Assembly: GCA_038496445.1 (NCBI GenBank)
Contig: JALMLS010000466.1
Coordinates: forward strand, 186,001 to 250,000
DNA length: 64,000 nt
Origin: Trichosphaerium sp. ATCC 40318
Taxonomy: Eukaryota; Discosea; Flabellinia; Trichosidae
Reading direction: 5' to 3'
Below the pieces are notes generated by a model. The model searched no databases and had not been told where the DNA came from. It saw nothing but the letters and a program-made list of their open reading frames with translations. Positions 49,073 to 59,927 of the stretch are shown here, piece by piece; within the stretch, counting starts at the first letter, position 1, and each line of letters begins with the position of its first letter. A program made the position numbers and the translations under genes.

Positions 49073-50575
49073 TCATTTACGTGGAAACTTTGTTACCAAC
49101 CACTGACGGACATCTTCAACGTGCTCGCTGGTATATCCCAAAGTGCCAGGTACAGCCTAAAAGAAGAAGAAAAAAATAAGTAAAGACATCAAGACAATGT
49201 GCAAACATTGGTTCGTACAATGCTAGCTAGCTTGCTTTCCGCATCAACAATGTAATATCTTTCAGGCCAAGCAGCGTAAGCTTCATGGAAAGGGTTATCA
49301 ATATCATCAACCTAAACAGACTATAAGCACAACCAGACATGTTGAAAGCTCACTAAAAACAAAAAAAACATGTGCGTACAACTACAGGCATGGTAACGCT
49401 GTATTTTTTTGAAGTTGTTTCGCTGCTTCTATACGTTCTTGTACAGTCTTGTGTTGGTTGACTACCACCTAAAACAACACGCTTTAATAATCACAGTTTC
49501 AACATATAGTAGAAATCGTACCTTAGTACCTAGTGGCCATTCGTCTGCTGCATGTGCCTCCATAAGGTAAACCATTACGAAGTTACATTGCTCAGAAAAT
49601 TGCTTTGCTATTTCGTTAAAAACAGGCAAAGCATTTCTCATTGGGGGTCACGTATGTGAGCCTGTTAAAAAATACAATCAGTTCACGCAAAAAAATTAAA
49701 GTCACATTATTCAGGAACATCTTGTGTGCGACCTCCTCGTAATGTGTAGCTGGTACACAAAAATTACGGAAATAAAGTGTGGGTAACAACGGTATCAGTG
49801 GCATTACTGTAGCTCCTTCCATAGAGGAGCAATCACTGCTCTTTTTTCATTTTTTTGTAAAAGAAAAATCAAAAACTTACCAGCGATAATGACACAAGGC
49901 TTTCCAGAACCAATGCCAGCCAATTCATGCAATTTAACCTTAAAACAAAAAGTCAATAAGGTGATAATAGCGTTTTCTGTGAATAAAGCAACTCAAATAT
50001 ATAAAGAGTTATATGTGCGACTCTAACAACTTCAAAAAAAACACAAAAAAAACCCACAAAATCTTTTGTACCTTTTTGTTTTCCAAGGTAACAAGTCCAC
50101 AGTTTGGAGCAGTTGAACCAATATTTAGGGTTCCTTTATTACTTCTATCGTATTTGATGTACAACGCAGCTTCTGTTGATGCACACTTAGCATTTATCCC
50201 AAAATAGTCAGCAAGACGTACCTTTAACGTCATTATCATCATCGTATAATCCTCTTTGCGCTCTATACTTTTCTAGGCTGTCTTCGCCAAATCCAAACTC
50301 TTTAAGGACTTTCAACTGAATTTTAGTTTCAATAGACAACAACCATTCTGCTTTGTCCTTTTTAGAGTATTGTTCTTGAAACTAAACACAAAGTTAACGT
50401 CTTTATTCATATCGTCCAAAAACGTTATTTTTGGCGTTTGTTTTACCTCTTTAGAGCGTCTGTAGTCTGTTTCGGCTTTTAACATCTTTAATAGCGTCTC
50501 TTTTGCAATTTTCGTTTCAGACGCCACGATGGGTAAGTAGTCAAAGATTTCCTTCCCTGAGGAATCGAAAAACAT
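49073..50575 (-). CDS. Iodothyronine deiodinase-like selenoprotein
   Basis: Thioredoxin-fold selenoenzyme of the deiodinase family; the likely chemistry is reductive dehalogenation or another redox reaction. The core reads IGSTAPNCGLVTLENKK, KLHELAGIGSGKPCVIIAG, then across an intron GSHT-TGA-PPM with the TGA at 49648-49650 in the position of the catalytic selenocysteine of GSxTUPPF. It continues LPVFNEIAKQFSEQCNFVMVY, LMEAHAADEW (the EAHxxDxW motif), then NQHKTVQERIEAAKQL, AYAAWPERYYIVD and EDVRQWLVTKFP, ending at TGA 49073-49075. The first in-frame ATG taken is 50573-50575; upstream exons to 51000 may belong to the same gene. The intron before the active-site exon (49662-49881) is unusually long at about 220 nt. 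The SECIS downstream confirms recoding. Confidence 0.88.
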
Positions 50576-50602
50576 CTAATAAACGTTAACTGCGTTTTTG
50601 CT

Positions 50603-51000
50603 TTAAAAAAAGGTCCACAAACATCCATGGCGGCTATATTTGGGTATAGATTACTTTAGAGACGACATACTTCCATGGTTGGCACACTATGAGATTGTAT
50701 AAGTCGTAAACGTCGTTAAGTCGCTTGTTCAGGTAAACAACTCTAATAATAAAACCATTGCTATTGTAACCATGGAAATTGTTGTCAGTACTAGTAAAAG
50801 AAAACTCCAATGAAACCATGAGTGTCATGAGATAAATACTCTTTGCAATTTTTTGTGAGGGAATGACGTGCAAGTTTAATCTTTTGATTGATTCTATATA
50901 ACAGATCCTTGTCACCAACCACGCCTATGGCCATGTGCACTACTTCAGCATTGGTAAGCGATTTACAAACTTCCGCGGTAACTGGCAGAAGCTCAGTCAT
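50603..51000 (-). CDS. Unknown small protein or 5' exons of the selenoprotein gene
   Basis: ATG 50998-51000 opens a coding-like exon (MTELLPVTAEVCKSLTNAEV, then VVGDKDLLYRINQKIKLA). A second exon at about 50690-50745 reads VVYLNKRLNDVYDLYNLIV. One splice choice ends in TAA at 50603-50605, only 27 bp before ATG 50575. Another choice joins the frame in phase to the deiodinase-like protein, which would give it an extra N-terminal domain of about 90 residues. I do not recognise the sequence. Confidence 0.4.
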
Positions 51001-52453
51001 GTCAATCTCAATTATGTCGTCTGCGATGCTTTACTCCTTTTAGCGAGATAATATTTTAGCGCTTGACATCCAATCACGTGTGCACTTTTCCAAATGCTTT
51101 TACTGTTCTGTTGTCCACCTATCAAAATTCTTGCGCGGTATAACTTAGGCGCAAAGGCAATCTCTCACACCCTCATGTTGAACATTTGAAAATACTTGCG
51201 ATAGATCTAACGAGCATATTGTAACGGTGCGTAAGGTCATTACTGAGGTATGAGTTTCACTCTTTTGATACCTTTATCCTGATTACTAGATCCTATATAC
51301 GAGTCCACAACTTTAGCCGTTCAGGTGCTGCAAGCAGTGTACTTTTCGGAACGAATAACTTCAGTCTGCCTTACACGCATTAAACAAATACACTCCTTTG
51401 ATGTGTAACTTGTTTTTGAGCTCCTGTAGAGAACACACGTAGGTTTAGGTGTAACGGGCAGCTCAGTTCATACGATAAAGTAAAAATAGAGCTTTCCTAT
51501 TTTTTTCTGATAAAAATATCCAAAAAATCCACAGCACGAAAACCACTGAAATCGACACCGTTGGTAGTTTTATGTGCGATATACGCCAGTAGCGTGCTCT
51601 GTTTTTTATGAAAAAATAAAAGCTTCTAGAAGCTTCGATCTCCCACAATTTATTTTTTCTACAACTTTATGGGTATAAAAAGAAACGAATATATTCTAGA
51701 TATCAGATGGAAGTAGTTCTCCACAGCTAGTTTCGGTTTGACTAACCGAAGCGACTCACACAAACCCCCCTTAACCTTTCGTAGTGGCTGACGAAAGTAG
51801 ACACATAATGGTCGGTCTATAAAACCAACACAAAAAAAAAAAAAAAAAGAAAAGTAACAAATCTATGAGCGGCTTCCGTGATCTGAAAGTATCGGTGAAC
51901 ATAGAACTTACTTGGTACCCACAAAAAAAAGAATTCTCAAAAAAATATCCAGCGGCCTTACCTAGGAAGTGCATCTGAATGAAAACAAATAAAAATACCG
52001 TGTCCTCACCTAGGGAGGATACTTTTGTTTTTGTTACAAAGACAACATATCTCCAAGTACTCGGATATTAAGAAGCCCCATTAATGTAGTAACTACAAGC
52101 ACAGCGAACTGTTTTAATGAACGTAAATAGGTGGTCAAAGACGCGTGATTATGGCCACAGGCAAAATGGGTGATTTCAAGTGTAGTGAATCGCACTTGCA
52201 ATCAAGAACAAATTCTAGTTTTAAAAGTCTCTTTTTCATTTTTTGCAAAGCGCATTCACCGTTTTTTCTACAAGTGTATAGAAGAACAATATCTTACAAG
52301 GCTTTTCTGTAATTAACTGTTCATCTCAAGTGTACTCAAAAACTCATAGCGATCTTGCTTATGTAGTTAGAATTGTGAAAAGCCAGCAAGTCAGCAGACA
52401 CCAAAATCCAATTTCACGAACATTGTTTACTGTGTTTTTTTATTGTTTTAATC
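51001..52453. other. Long intergenic region, no gene seen
   Basis: About 1.45 kb between minus-strand genes. A 16-bp palindrome at 51620-51635 includes a heat-shock-type element. CACGTG is at 51075-51080. A run of 18 or so A residues lies near 51830. No supported frame or RNA was found. Confidence 0.45.
51623..51637. promoter_or_regulatory. Possible heat-shock element within a 16-bp palindrome
   Basis: cTTCtaGAAgcTTCg is three alternating 5-bp HSF units, embedded in the perfect palindrome AAGCTTCTAGAAGCTT (51620-51635). It lies about 620 bp upstream of the gene starting at 51000. Confidence 0.35.
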
Positions 52454-54392
52454 TTACAAGTCTTCAAAGAATCGCATATTTGGATCTAGTCTGTCTTTTC
52501 TTTCCTTCATATTTACACGAAGCTGTTTTCCAAAAGCAAGAGGCGCTTGGTAGTTACCCAAATCCTCAAATGAATCTTCTTCTGAATCTTCAAAAGAACT
52601 TGAATCACTCATACTATCATCTGAATCGCTTTCTTCCTGATCTTCTTCATCTCTTTCTAACTCAATCTCCATCTTACTTGGCGCCTTGATAATGGTGTTA
52701 TTCGGACACATGTGGATTTTTAATAAAAACATACGGGAGGCATGCTAGCCATAAGTTCTTTTTCTTTTTCTTTTCTTTCAACATCAAAATTATCATCAAG
52801 GATCTTCATGTTCCAAAACTTTACATAGGAAAGACCTGCTGATGCAATCAAGTCTGGGTTATGGTTTGATTTTTTCATATCTAGTATTGTATCCTCATTA
52901 TGATCTCCCAAAATACCCAAGACTTTGTTCGGAAACAAGTTAACCATCCTTTAAAAAAAAAGTAGAGTAAGAAAAAACAATTTCATTGAGCCAGAGATAT
53001 TCCCAAAGACAATTTTGAAGCAAATCAATAAAATGTTTCAGCCTCAAAATATTATTCATCAACGTCATTAAGATTCTATTCTAGAAAGGCAAGCAAATAG
53101 AAAAAAAACAAAGATAGATAAAATGCGAATTTTGTGCTTTTTCGTGCTCCTAAGTTTCTTTTTCGGTTTTCTCAAAGCAATTCTTTGTGATTTGTAGTAT
53201 TCATACCTTATAATACCATCCTCAGCAGCAGTTACGCATGTATCCAAATTATATGGAACAACAGCTGATACTTCCTCTGGATGCCTCTTTAACTTCTCAA
53301 TAGGAATACCAAAATCGCCCCAATTATACAACATAAGCTCTCCTCTATCATTACCAACAATAAATTTTGTACCCATCTACAATAAGTATAAACATATACG
53401 CACATACACAGAAAACTTAAGAAATAAAAAGCAACACCAACAAAGGGTGCACGTCGTGTTTAAAATCAATTCTTATTTTTTTTTCTTTTTCTGTTCAAGA
53501 AATACGCACTTGAGTCTCCATAGTCGTCATACATCTGAATTCTGTTTTGTCGTCTCTTTCACTTAGATACTCGAGTTTTTTTGTTTTTGTATTGTACACT
53601 TGAATACCATCCGTACTCATGACTATTAGATATTTACCTCGCTCATAACTTATCATTTGTAGAATTTGTTCGCTCTGTTCTTCAAGCACACCTGTGCATC
53701 TACCACTCCTCAAATCCCATGTTTTTACTACACCATCTTCATCACCTGTAAACACTCTTGTGTTTCCAGAAGGTGGTACAGATATACATGTTAAAGGAGC
53801 TCTAAAACAAAAATAAACACATAAAACAAGAAGCTGATTTGAGTTTTTGTCACAAAGTTGTTGCACGTGTAGCTTTCTAAATCACGCGTAGAAACCATTT
53901 TGGTATGCGAGATTGTTTTCTCTAACGTACTCATGTGCATTATTGTATCTTTTAAGTGTTTTACCGGACGTTATGTCCATTGTACAAAAATTTCCGTTAG
54001 AAAGTCCAAAGAAGGTGCCTTTAAAAAAAAACACGTGAGAAGTGGAGTAGAGCTTTGTACATATTTTTCTGTCAAAATTACATACGTTCTCCGTCATTTG
54101 AGAAACAAAGATCGCGAATTGTCGCCTCAGATTCACTATTCCATACAAGTTTTTTCTTGGGTTCTTCTTTGGTGATTACTTCGTTCCTTAGGTAACTTTA
54201 GATCAAATAAAACGTTATTTAATGCATACAAAGTTGCTGAACCATTTACAAAACCCAATGCGAGTATATTCTTCGTAGGATGAAAGTCTAGGCAGAAACA
54301 AGGTGCTGGGAGCGTAATATCTAACGGCGTGTCGTCTCTTGCTTCCCGCTGCGTAAAGAATTAACTGAGGGTTATACGTACGCGCGTACCAT
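52454..54392 (-). CDS. WDR55: WD-repeat protein WDR55 / Jip5
   Basis: Nucleolar WD40 protein involved in rRNA processing and ribosome production. After the initiator ATG (54390-54392), which forms an exon of its own, the protein reads DDTPLDITLPAPCFCLDFHP, the usual WDR55/Jip5 start, then EATIRDLCFSNDGE, FFGLSNGNFCTMDITSGKTL (about 53960-54020), APLTCISVPPSGNTRVFTGD with DGVVKTWDLRSGRCTG (53700-53810), FIVGNDRGELMLYNWGDFG (about 53330), AVVPYNLDTCVTAAEDGIIR (about 53220-53270) and FPNKVLGILGDHNED (about 52920). An acidic tail (EDQEESDSDDSMSDSSS) precedes the stop at 52454, as in homologues. A 34-nt intron near 54190-54225 restores the frame in exon 2. Confidence 0.9.
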
Positions 54393-54473
54393 CACGGATA
54401 ATGATTTGTTACAGTTTCTGGTAGAAAAAAAGAAATTAGAGAAATTTAGACTTTTTTTCAAACATAGACAACA

Positions 54474-55416
54474 ATGAAGCTACTCCTGTCCATACTACTT
54501 TTAAGCGCTATCGCGTGTGTTGCAAATGGTGTTACAACACTACCACCAACTGGTTCCCCAACAACTGTTTCACCAACTGGCTCACCAACAACTGGTCCCC
54601 CTGCAGAACCATCTAATACAACGCTACCACCCACAACTGTACCACCTACTACAGAAGCACCAAGCAATGGTACAACACCCTTGTCAAAGTGCAATGCGCT
54701 CAGTGGCTGTGATAAATGCTCAGGAGAGTGGGATTGCGTTTGGTGCGAAAGAGATAAGCTTTGCACCTCCGGTAAAATCACTGGCACCTCCCTATGCGGT
54801 GATTGGCGTTGGAAGCAATGTAAACGTAAGTTTTTGTTCCTGTTTTTACACTGGTATCTCTGAAATCGTAAATTCCATTTCAAACGCTATAAAAACACCT
54901 ATTGGCGAATATTTTTGAATAGTTACGCTACTATTCAGCAAATGGTTAAAGAACAAAGCATTAACAGTTTAAATTATAGTTAGCGGTGTATACGCGCTAC
55001 TTATAGGCGCTGCAGGCGTGACATTCTTGATTGTATTCTGTTGCGCATTAATTTTATGCTGCTGTTGCTGCAGGCGCAAAAAAGCGCCAAAGGAGTACAC
55101 TTCAATGTCGTACATTGGAACGTACGTGCCGTTTCAATCGCTTTTTTAGTTCTTTCTTGAATCGACTCAAACGAACGTAGTAATGAGTCTGACGCTTCTA
55201 TATCGTCAAGGAAGACACCAAAAACTGATAAAAGACGCTCTCAAATTTATGCCAAGTATGGTACGTAATTCGCTTAAAAACGGGATTCTATTATCCTTGT
55301 GGTTCTCACGTATGTATTAATAGCTGGTCAAAAGAGTACAGATAGTATTGGGTACGTTAATCCGCTCCTGTATGATAGTGATAGTCTCTAATTATTTTTT
55401 TAGATACCACAACTAA
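54474..55416 (+). CDS. PTTG1IP-like PSI-domain membrane protein
   Basis: Type I membrane protein related to the pituitary-tumour-transforming-gene-1 interacting protein. ATG 54474 starts a signal peptide (MKLLLSILLLSAIACVANG). A mucin-like stalk of repeated TTLPPTGSPTT and PPTTVPPTTEAP units follows, then a PSI domain: CNALSGCDKCSGEWDCVWCE, then DKLCTSG...SLCGDWRWKQC. After an intron of about 150 nt come a transmembrane helix (GVTFLIVFCCALIL), a CCCCC cluster that could be palmitoylated, and RRKKAPKEY. Further exons give ESDASISSRKTPKTDKRR and QIYAKYG, resembling the C-terminal RxxEIRKKYG end of PTTG1IP, and a short last exon to TAA 55414-55416. The family fit is good in order and in the poly-Cys segment. 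Confidence 0.8.
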
Positions 55417-55757
55417 AGTTGTGCTAAATTAGTGATGTACTCGTCACGTAAAGCATTAGGTATCGTTTGTGTTGTAAACAAAAAGAAGGCATGATTGTAA
55501 AATACAGCTTTGTTATCACAACCCGTTCTTATATTAACCAGATACCTACTACTTTAGTGACTCAGTTCAAGTGTATTTCGTATGAAGTAGTGTTGTTAGA
55601 TGAGAGAAATCTACATTTTTTCCCAAGTCGACTTATTTTCATTGAATGTTTGAAACAAAAACTATTTGGTCCAACCAAACATGCAATAACTAATACAATA
55701 CTTTAAAATGATTAACATGGGTCTGTACTACAGCACCCATGTCCCACTCTATTCAAA

Positions 55758-58700
55758 ATGCATTGTCACGCCAATTCTGTGGCGCCGAAGGTCCCAAGTG
55801 GACCTTCGAGCGCTAGTGTATTAAACACCGAAGAATCTGAACCCAAAACTGGCTCCAAGGGCGATTTCGCTTGGAATGCCATAAACACAAATTTCGCGCT
55901 ACGAGACCACTGGCGCACCACCAGAAAACCCGTCGTGGATCGATGGCGTTCGTCTGAGATTTATGATACCCTAAATACTCCAACTGATGCTTCAGCGAAG
56001 GAGTTTTTACTTCATGATGGACCTCCGTACGCCAATGGGTCAATTCACATGGGTCACGCCCTAAACAAAGGTAAAGTAGTTCAAACAACTAGACAGTTCG
56101 TAGATTAACTTCATTTTAGTGCTAAAGGATATAATATGCAAATATGAGCGTCAAGCCGGTAAAACTGTGCGATTCCAAGCGGGATGGGATTGTAAGTGTA
56201 GCTTTCACTGATTTTTTTTAAGCCTTACATTTTGTTTTAAGGTCATGGTCTTCCAATCGAATTAGCGACTTTGAAACAATCCGACAATTCTCAAGAACCT
56301 TTTATAAAGCGTTGTCGAGATACTGCGCACCGCTGGAGTAATACTCAACGCGATGAATTCGTCACATTGGGTGTAATGGCCGATTTTTTCAGAAAAGATG
56401 GTTGTTATCACACAGACGATCCAAAATACCAAGCTCATGTCGTTCGTTCATTCGGGACCTTCTTGCGCAAAGGATACCTAGAACGAAAAGCAAAACCAGT
56501 ACCATGGTAAGGCGTAAACCTTGGATTTTAACAAACCTCCATCTGACATTGTTTTAAAGGTGTCCCACTTGCAAGACTGTGCTCGCTCATGCTGAAATTC
56601 AGCATAAAAATCAAAACACACCTTCTACGCTTGTTTTGTTTCAGTTCCCGGCTGAAACCTCTCAAGCTTTGTTTTCTGATGTTATAACCTGTTCGCCTCT
56701 ACCTATGGTATCTGTAATCATCTGGACGACGAGTCCTTGGTCCCTTGCGAGTACGTTTTGTCAACTAATACTTTTTTTTATGGATAATTTCTTACAATAT
56801 ATTATAGTGAACAAAGCTGTCGGTGTTAGCGCTGTTGGTATGTATGCTTTACTCAAGGTTACCATTGGAAGTAATACATACCATATTGTTGCTATAAAGT
56901 CGTGTATTCCCGAACTACAGAATCTTTTGGATGACCCTAAGGCAAGAGTGACTTTGTGTTTTACTTCTTTTTTTGTTAATTGTTTTTTAGATTGAAGTTC
57001 TTAAGGAGTTTCCGAGCTCATTTTTAGATTCACAACGTGTCTGCCATCCTCTTTTACCCGATGAAACTGTACCTATTGTTTCTTCTGAACTAGTACGTTC
57101 TACCAAAGGAACTGGTATACTTCACGTAGCTCCTGGTTGCTGTGAAGAGGTACGAGAATTTGGTTTAATATAAAAGTCTAAACTTTTTTTCTAGGACTAC
57201 AAGTTTGGACAGCAGTTTGACTTACCTGTCTCCTCTTACCTCGATGCGGATTGTCGCTTCTCTTGTGATGCTAAACCTGCACTTCTATCTGGGTTATCGA
57301 TCGTTGAAGCCGATTTACGGGTGTTGGAATACTTGAAGAGCGAAAATAGACTTCTTTACAGTAGTTCTGATAAACACCCGTATCCTCATTGCTCTCGATG
57401 TTGCGATGCTATATACTATCGTGTGAAATCACAATGGTTTATTGATTTGAATCATGACGACCTTCTGAAGAAGGCTATAAGTACCGTAGAAAAGAAAGTA
57501 AAATTCATTCCTACAAAAGCCAAGAAAGCTTTCTTGTCATCAATTCGTTCAAGACCTAAGGCTTGGTGTATATCACGCCAGAGAAAGTGGGGTACGTTGA
57601 CTTTGTTTTATAGTTTTCAGAGTTCTATCGTTGTTCTGACGTTTAACTTGAAGGTGTACCTATTCCTGCTTTAGTTTGCACTCATTGTGATATCGCATAT
57701 TCGAGTTCTGAACTTGTCGAATATGCTGCGACTTGTGTTGAAAAGCACGGCGTTGAAGGATGGTCTCATGATGTTTCTACGTTTCTTGAAGGTGCTTGTG
57801 GTACGTGTCTTGGTAATATTTTGTGTTTGCTCAGAAGGAATGATTGTTTGAGGCTTACTTCTTGTTAGCTTGTGGAGTTATTGACAAAGACTTTTTATGT
57901 TCGGAGTGCTGGAGTTCTAAGCACTTGGCTGTTGGTCGCGATATCCTAGATATATGGTTTGACTCTGGTGTATCTAGTTCTTTCCTATACGGTAATAAGA
58001 CACCTGATATCATTGTTGAAGGTCATGATGTACGTAAAACATTAATGGTTTTGGTTATGCTTTCTGGTTTTTTTCTGATTTTTTGTTTTCTCTTTTTAGC
58101 AATATCGTGGATGGTTTCAGTCATCTTTATTTGCTTCAATGGTCCTTCAAGATCGTCCACTTGCTAAAACTGTCATGGTTCATGGTTTTGTATTGGATGA
58201 AAACAGACAAAAGATGTCAAAGTCTTCTAATAATGGATTATCTCCTACTGATTACCATAGGTACGTTTTCTTGGTTTCGCTGCGCTTTTACTGCTTTAAG
58301 TTCTTATGTTATTTGTTAGTGATGTAATACGTATGTTTGCTGCTATGTCTAAACCTGGTAGCGATGTTATTTGGTCTAAACACATGTACAGAACATATGG
58401 TATGTTGTTTCCTTGTTTTTTTCTTCTTTTTTTTTTTTGGTTGTTGTTTCCTTCGTTCTTATTTCTTTTTTTTAAGGTAAAAAGTATATTTTCCTACGGT
58501 CCACATTCTGGTATATGCTTTCAAATCTATCAGACTTTGATTTCTCAAAAGATGGCGTCAAGGAAGATTCAATGACCAAGTTTGATCTTTATGCTCTTCA
58601 GTCCCTTCATAAAGTATCACAATCCATGCTCAAGTACGTCATATATAGTACAGAACATACAAATACATGAATACTTATTTTATGTGACCATTAGAGCCTA

Positions 58701-59536
58701 CAAGAAGTATGATTTCGGTCAAGTTTGTAAATTGCTTGCAACGTATTTCCAAACACTCCGAACTGGTTTTCTTACGATTAAGAAACCTTTACTCTACCTT
58801 GAGAAACCTTCACACCCACTGAGGTACATTTACACACAAATAACATGTTGGAATTCCAACACGTGTTTCTTATAAATTGTCACGTGATATTTACTTTTTT
58901 TTTTTTAGAAGAGCATCACAGACTGTTCTTTATAAGATTATTATCACAATGTCTTCTATTATTTCTCCTATACTCTCTTTTCTTGGTGAAGAAGTTATAT
59001 CTACTTTGATGAAAGGAAAAAAATCATTGAAAGATTCCCCTCTTTTATCTCGATTTGTTGTTGCTCCTTCTGTCTTATCTCCAAGTGATTTTGTTGTACG
59101 TTATTATAAGGGTTTTATAATATGTTTTAAGCATGTACTGACGCTGTTTGCTTAGCCTTGGAGCAAGATCATGAAGCATCGTATGCAAGTTTATAAAGCT
59201 TTGAATGGTGCTTGCACTCAAAAAATAATTAAACGTTATGGATATACACATGTCGTTTTTAAGCTTAATACGAAAGCAAAGGATTATTCTGATGTTTATA
59301 AGCTTATTAATGATACTTCTGTTAATATGGGGGTCACTGATGAAGAGTTTTTGGCTAATTTGTTTGGTGTTTCATGTGTTTCTTTTGAAGCTGTTGATTG
59401 CTCTTCTAAGCTTCTATTTGACGACTTGAAAATGCTTCCTCCGAAGGGACATTTATGTTCTCGTTGTGATAAGTATGTAGACATTGTATGTGAAACCACA
59501 TCATTGTGTACAACATGTGAGTACCAATTAAAATAA
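55758..59536 (+). CDS. IARS2: Isoleucyl-tRNA synthetase, probably mitochondrial
   Basis: Class I aminoacyl-tRNA synthetase charging tRNA-Ile. HIGH signature: [16 protein letters not shown] (about 56020-56070); [11 protein letters not shown] (about 56243); the editing domain (TTSPWSLAS, about 56725; [10 protein letters not shown] near 57965-57995 after the editing region); KMSKS signature in [14 protein letters not shown] (58197-58238); anticodon-binding helices at 58.5-59.1 kb; and a C-terminal Cys cluster ([21 protein letters not shown], given here as CSRCDK and CTTC, 59458-59520), the zinc site of bacterial-type IleRS. This points to the organellar enzyme. ATG 55758 starts the long frame; an upstream ATG at 55739 in another frame ([18 protein letters not shown]) looks like a mitochondrial presequence but lacks a clear splice. 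About 18 exons, full length. Confidence 0.93.
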
Positions 59537-59927
59537 ATCAACATTCTCGTTTCAATTAAATCGCCTCTTGATTTTTTGATCAAACAATTCTAACCACCAG
59601 TGTATTGCGTACAGCCCTTACCAAAAGAGCTCGTAAGATACGAGAGTGTAATGATTTTCTTGCAAAAAAGTTAAAAGTACCTTCAACAAAAACACATTGT
59701 ACCAATAACGCCCGGCTATTCACATAGAGAACGCTTCGTTGGTTAATCGTTGTACAGGAATGACGTGGTCTTAGTTTGTAGTATGAGACAACATTGAAAC
59801 GTGGCACGTGCAAGAATTACGCAAGACATAAATACGTGGAAAAAGCCAAGCACACATCAAGATAAGACACGTGTTTATTATAATTACAGGGTGTCTTTTT
59901 TTTTACCGTTTTTTCTTTTGTTAGCGA
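59537..59927. other. Intergenic, convergent 3' ends
   Basis: About 390 bp between convergent genes. CACGTG sites are near 59803 and 59869. No gene was seen. Confidence 0.5.

Noticed and set aside
49616-49822. Minus-strand frame reading LTYVTPNEKCFACF through the selenoprotein site
   Set aside because: This frame does not lead into the EAHxxDxW frame. The frame with TGA at 49648-49650 gives GSHT-U-PPM and continues correctly.
54458-54883. 141-codon minus-strand frame
   Set aside because: It is the complement of the Thr/Pro-rich stalk of the PTTG1IP-like gene, whose signal peptide, PSI domain and membrane exon are convincing.
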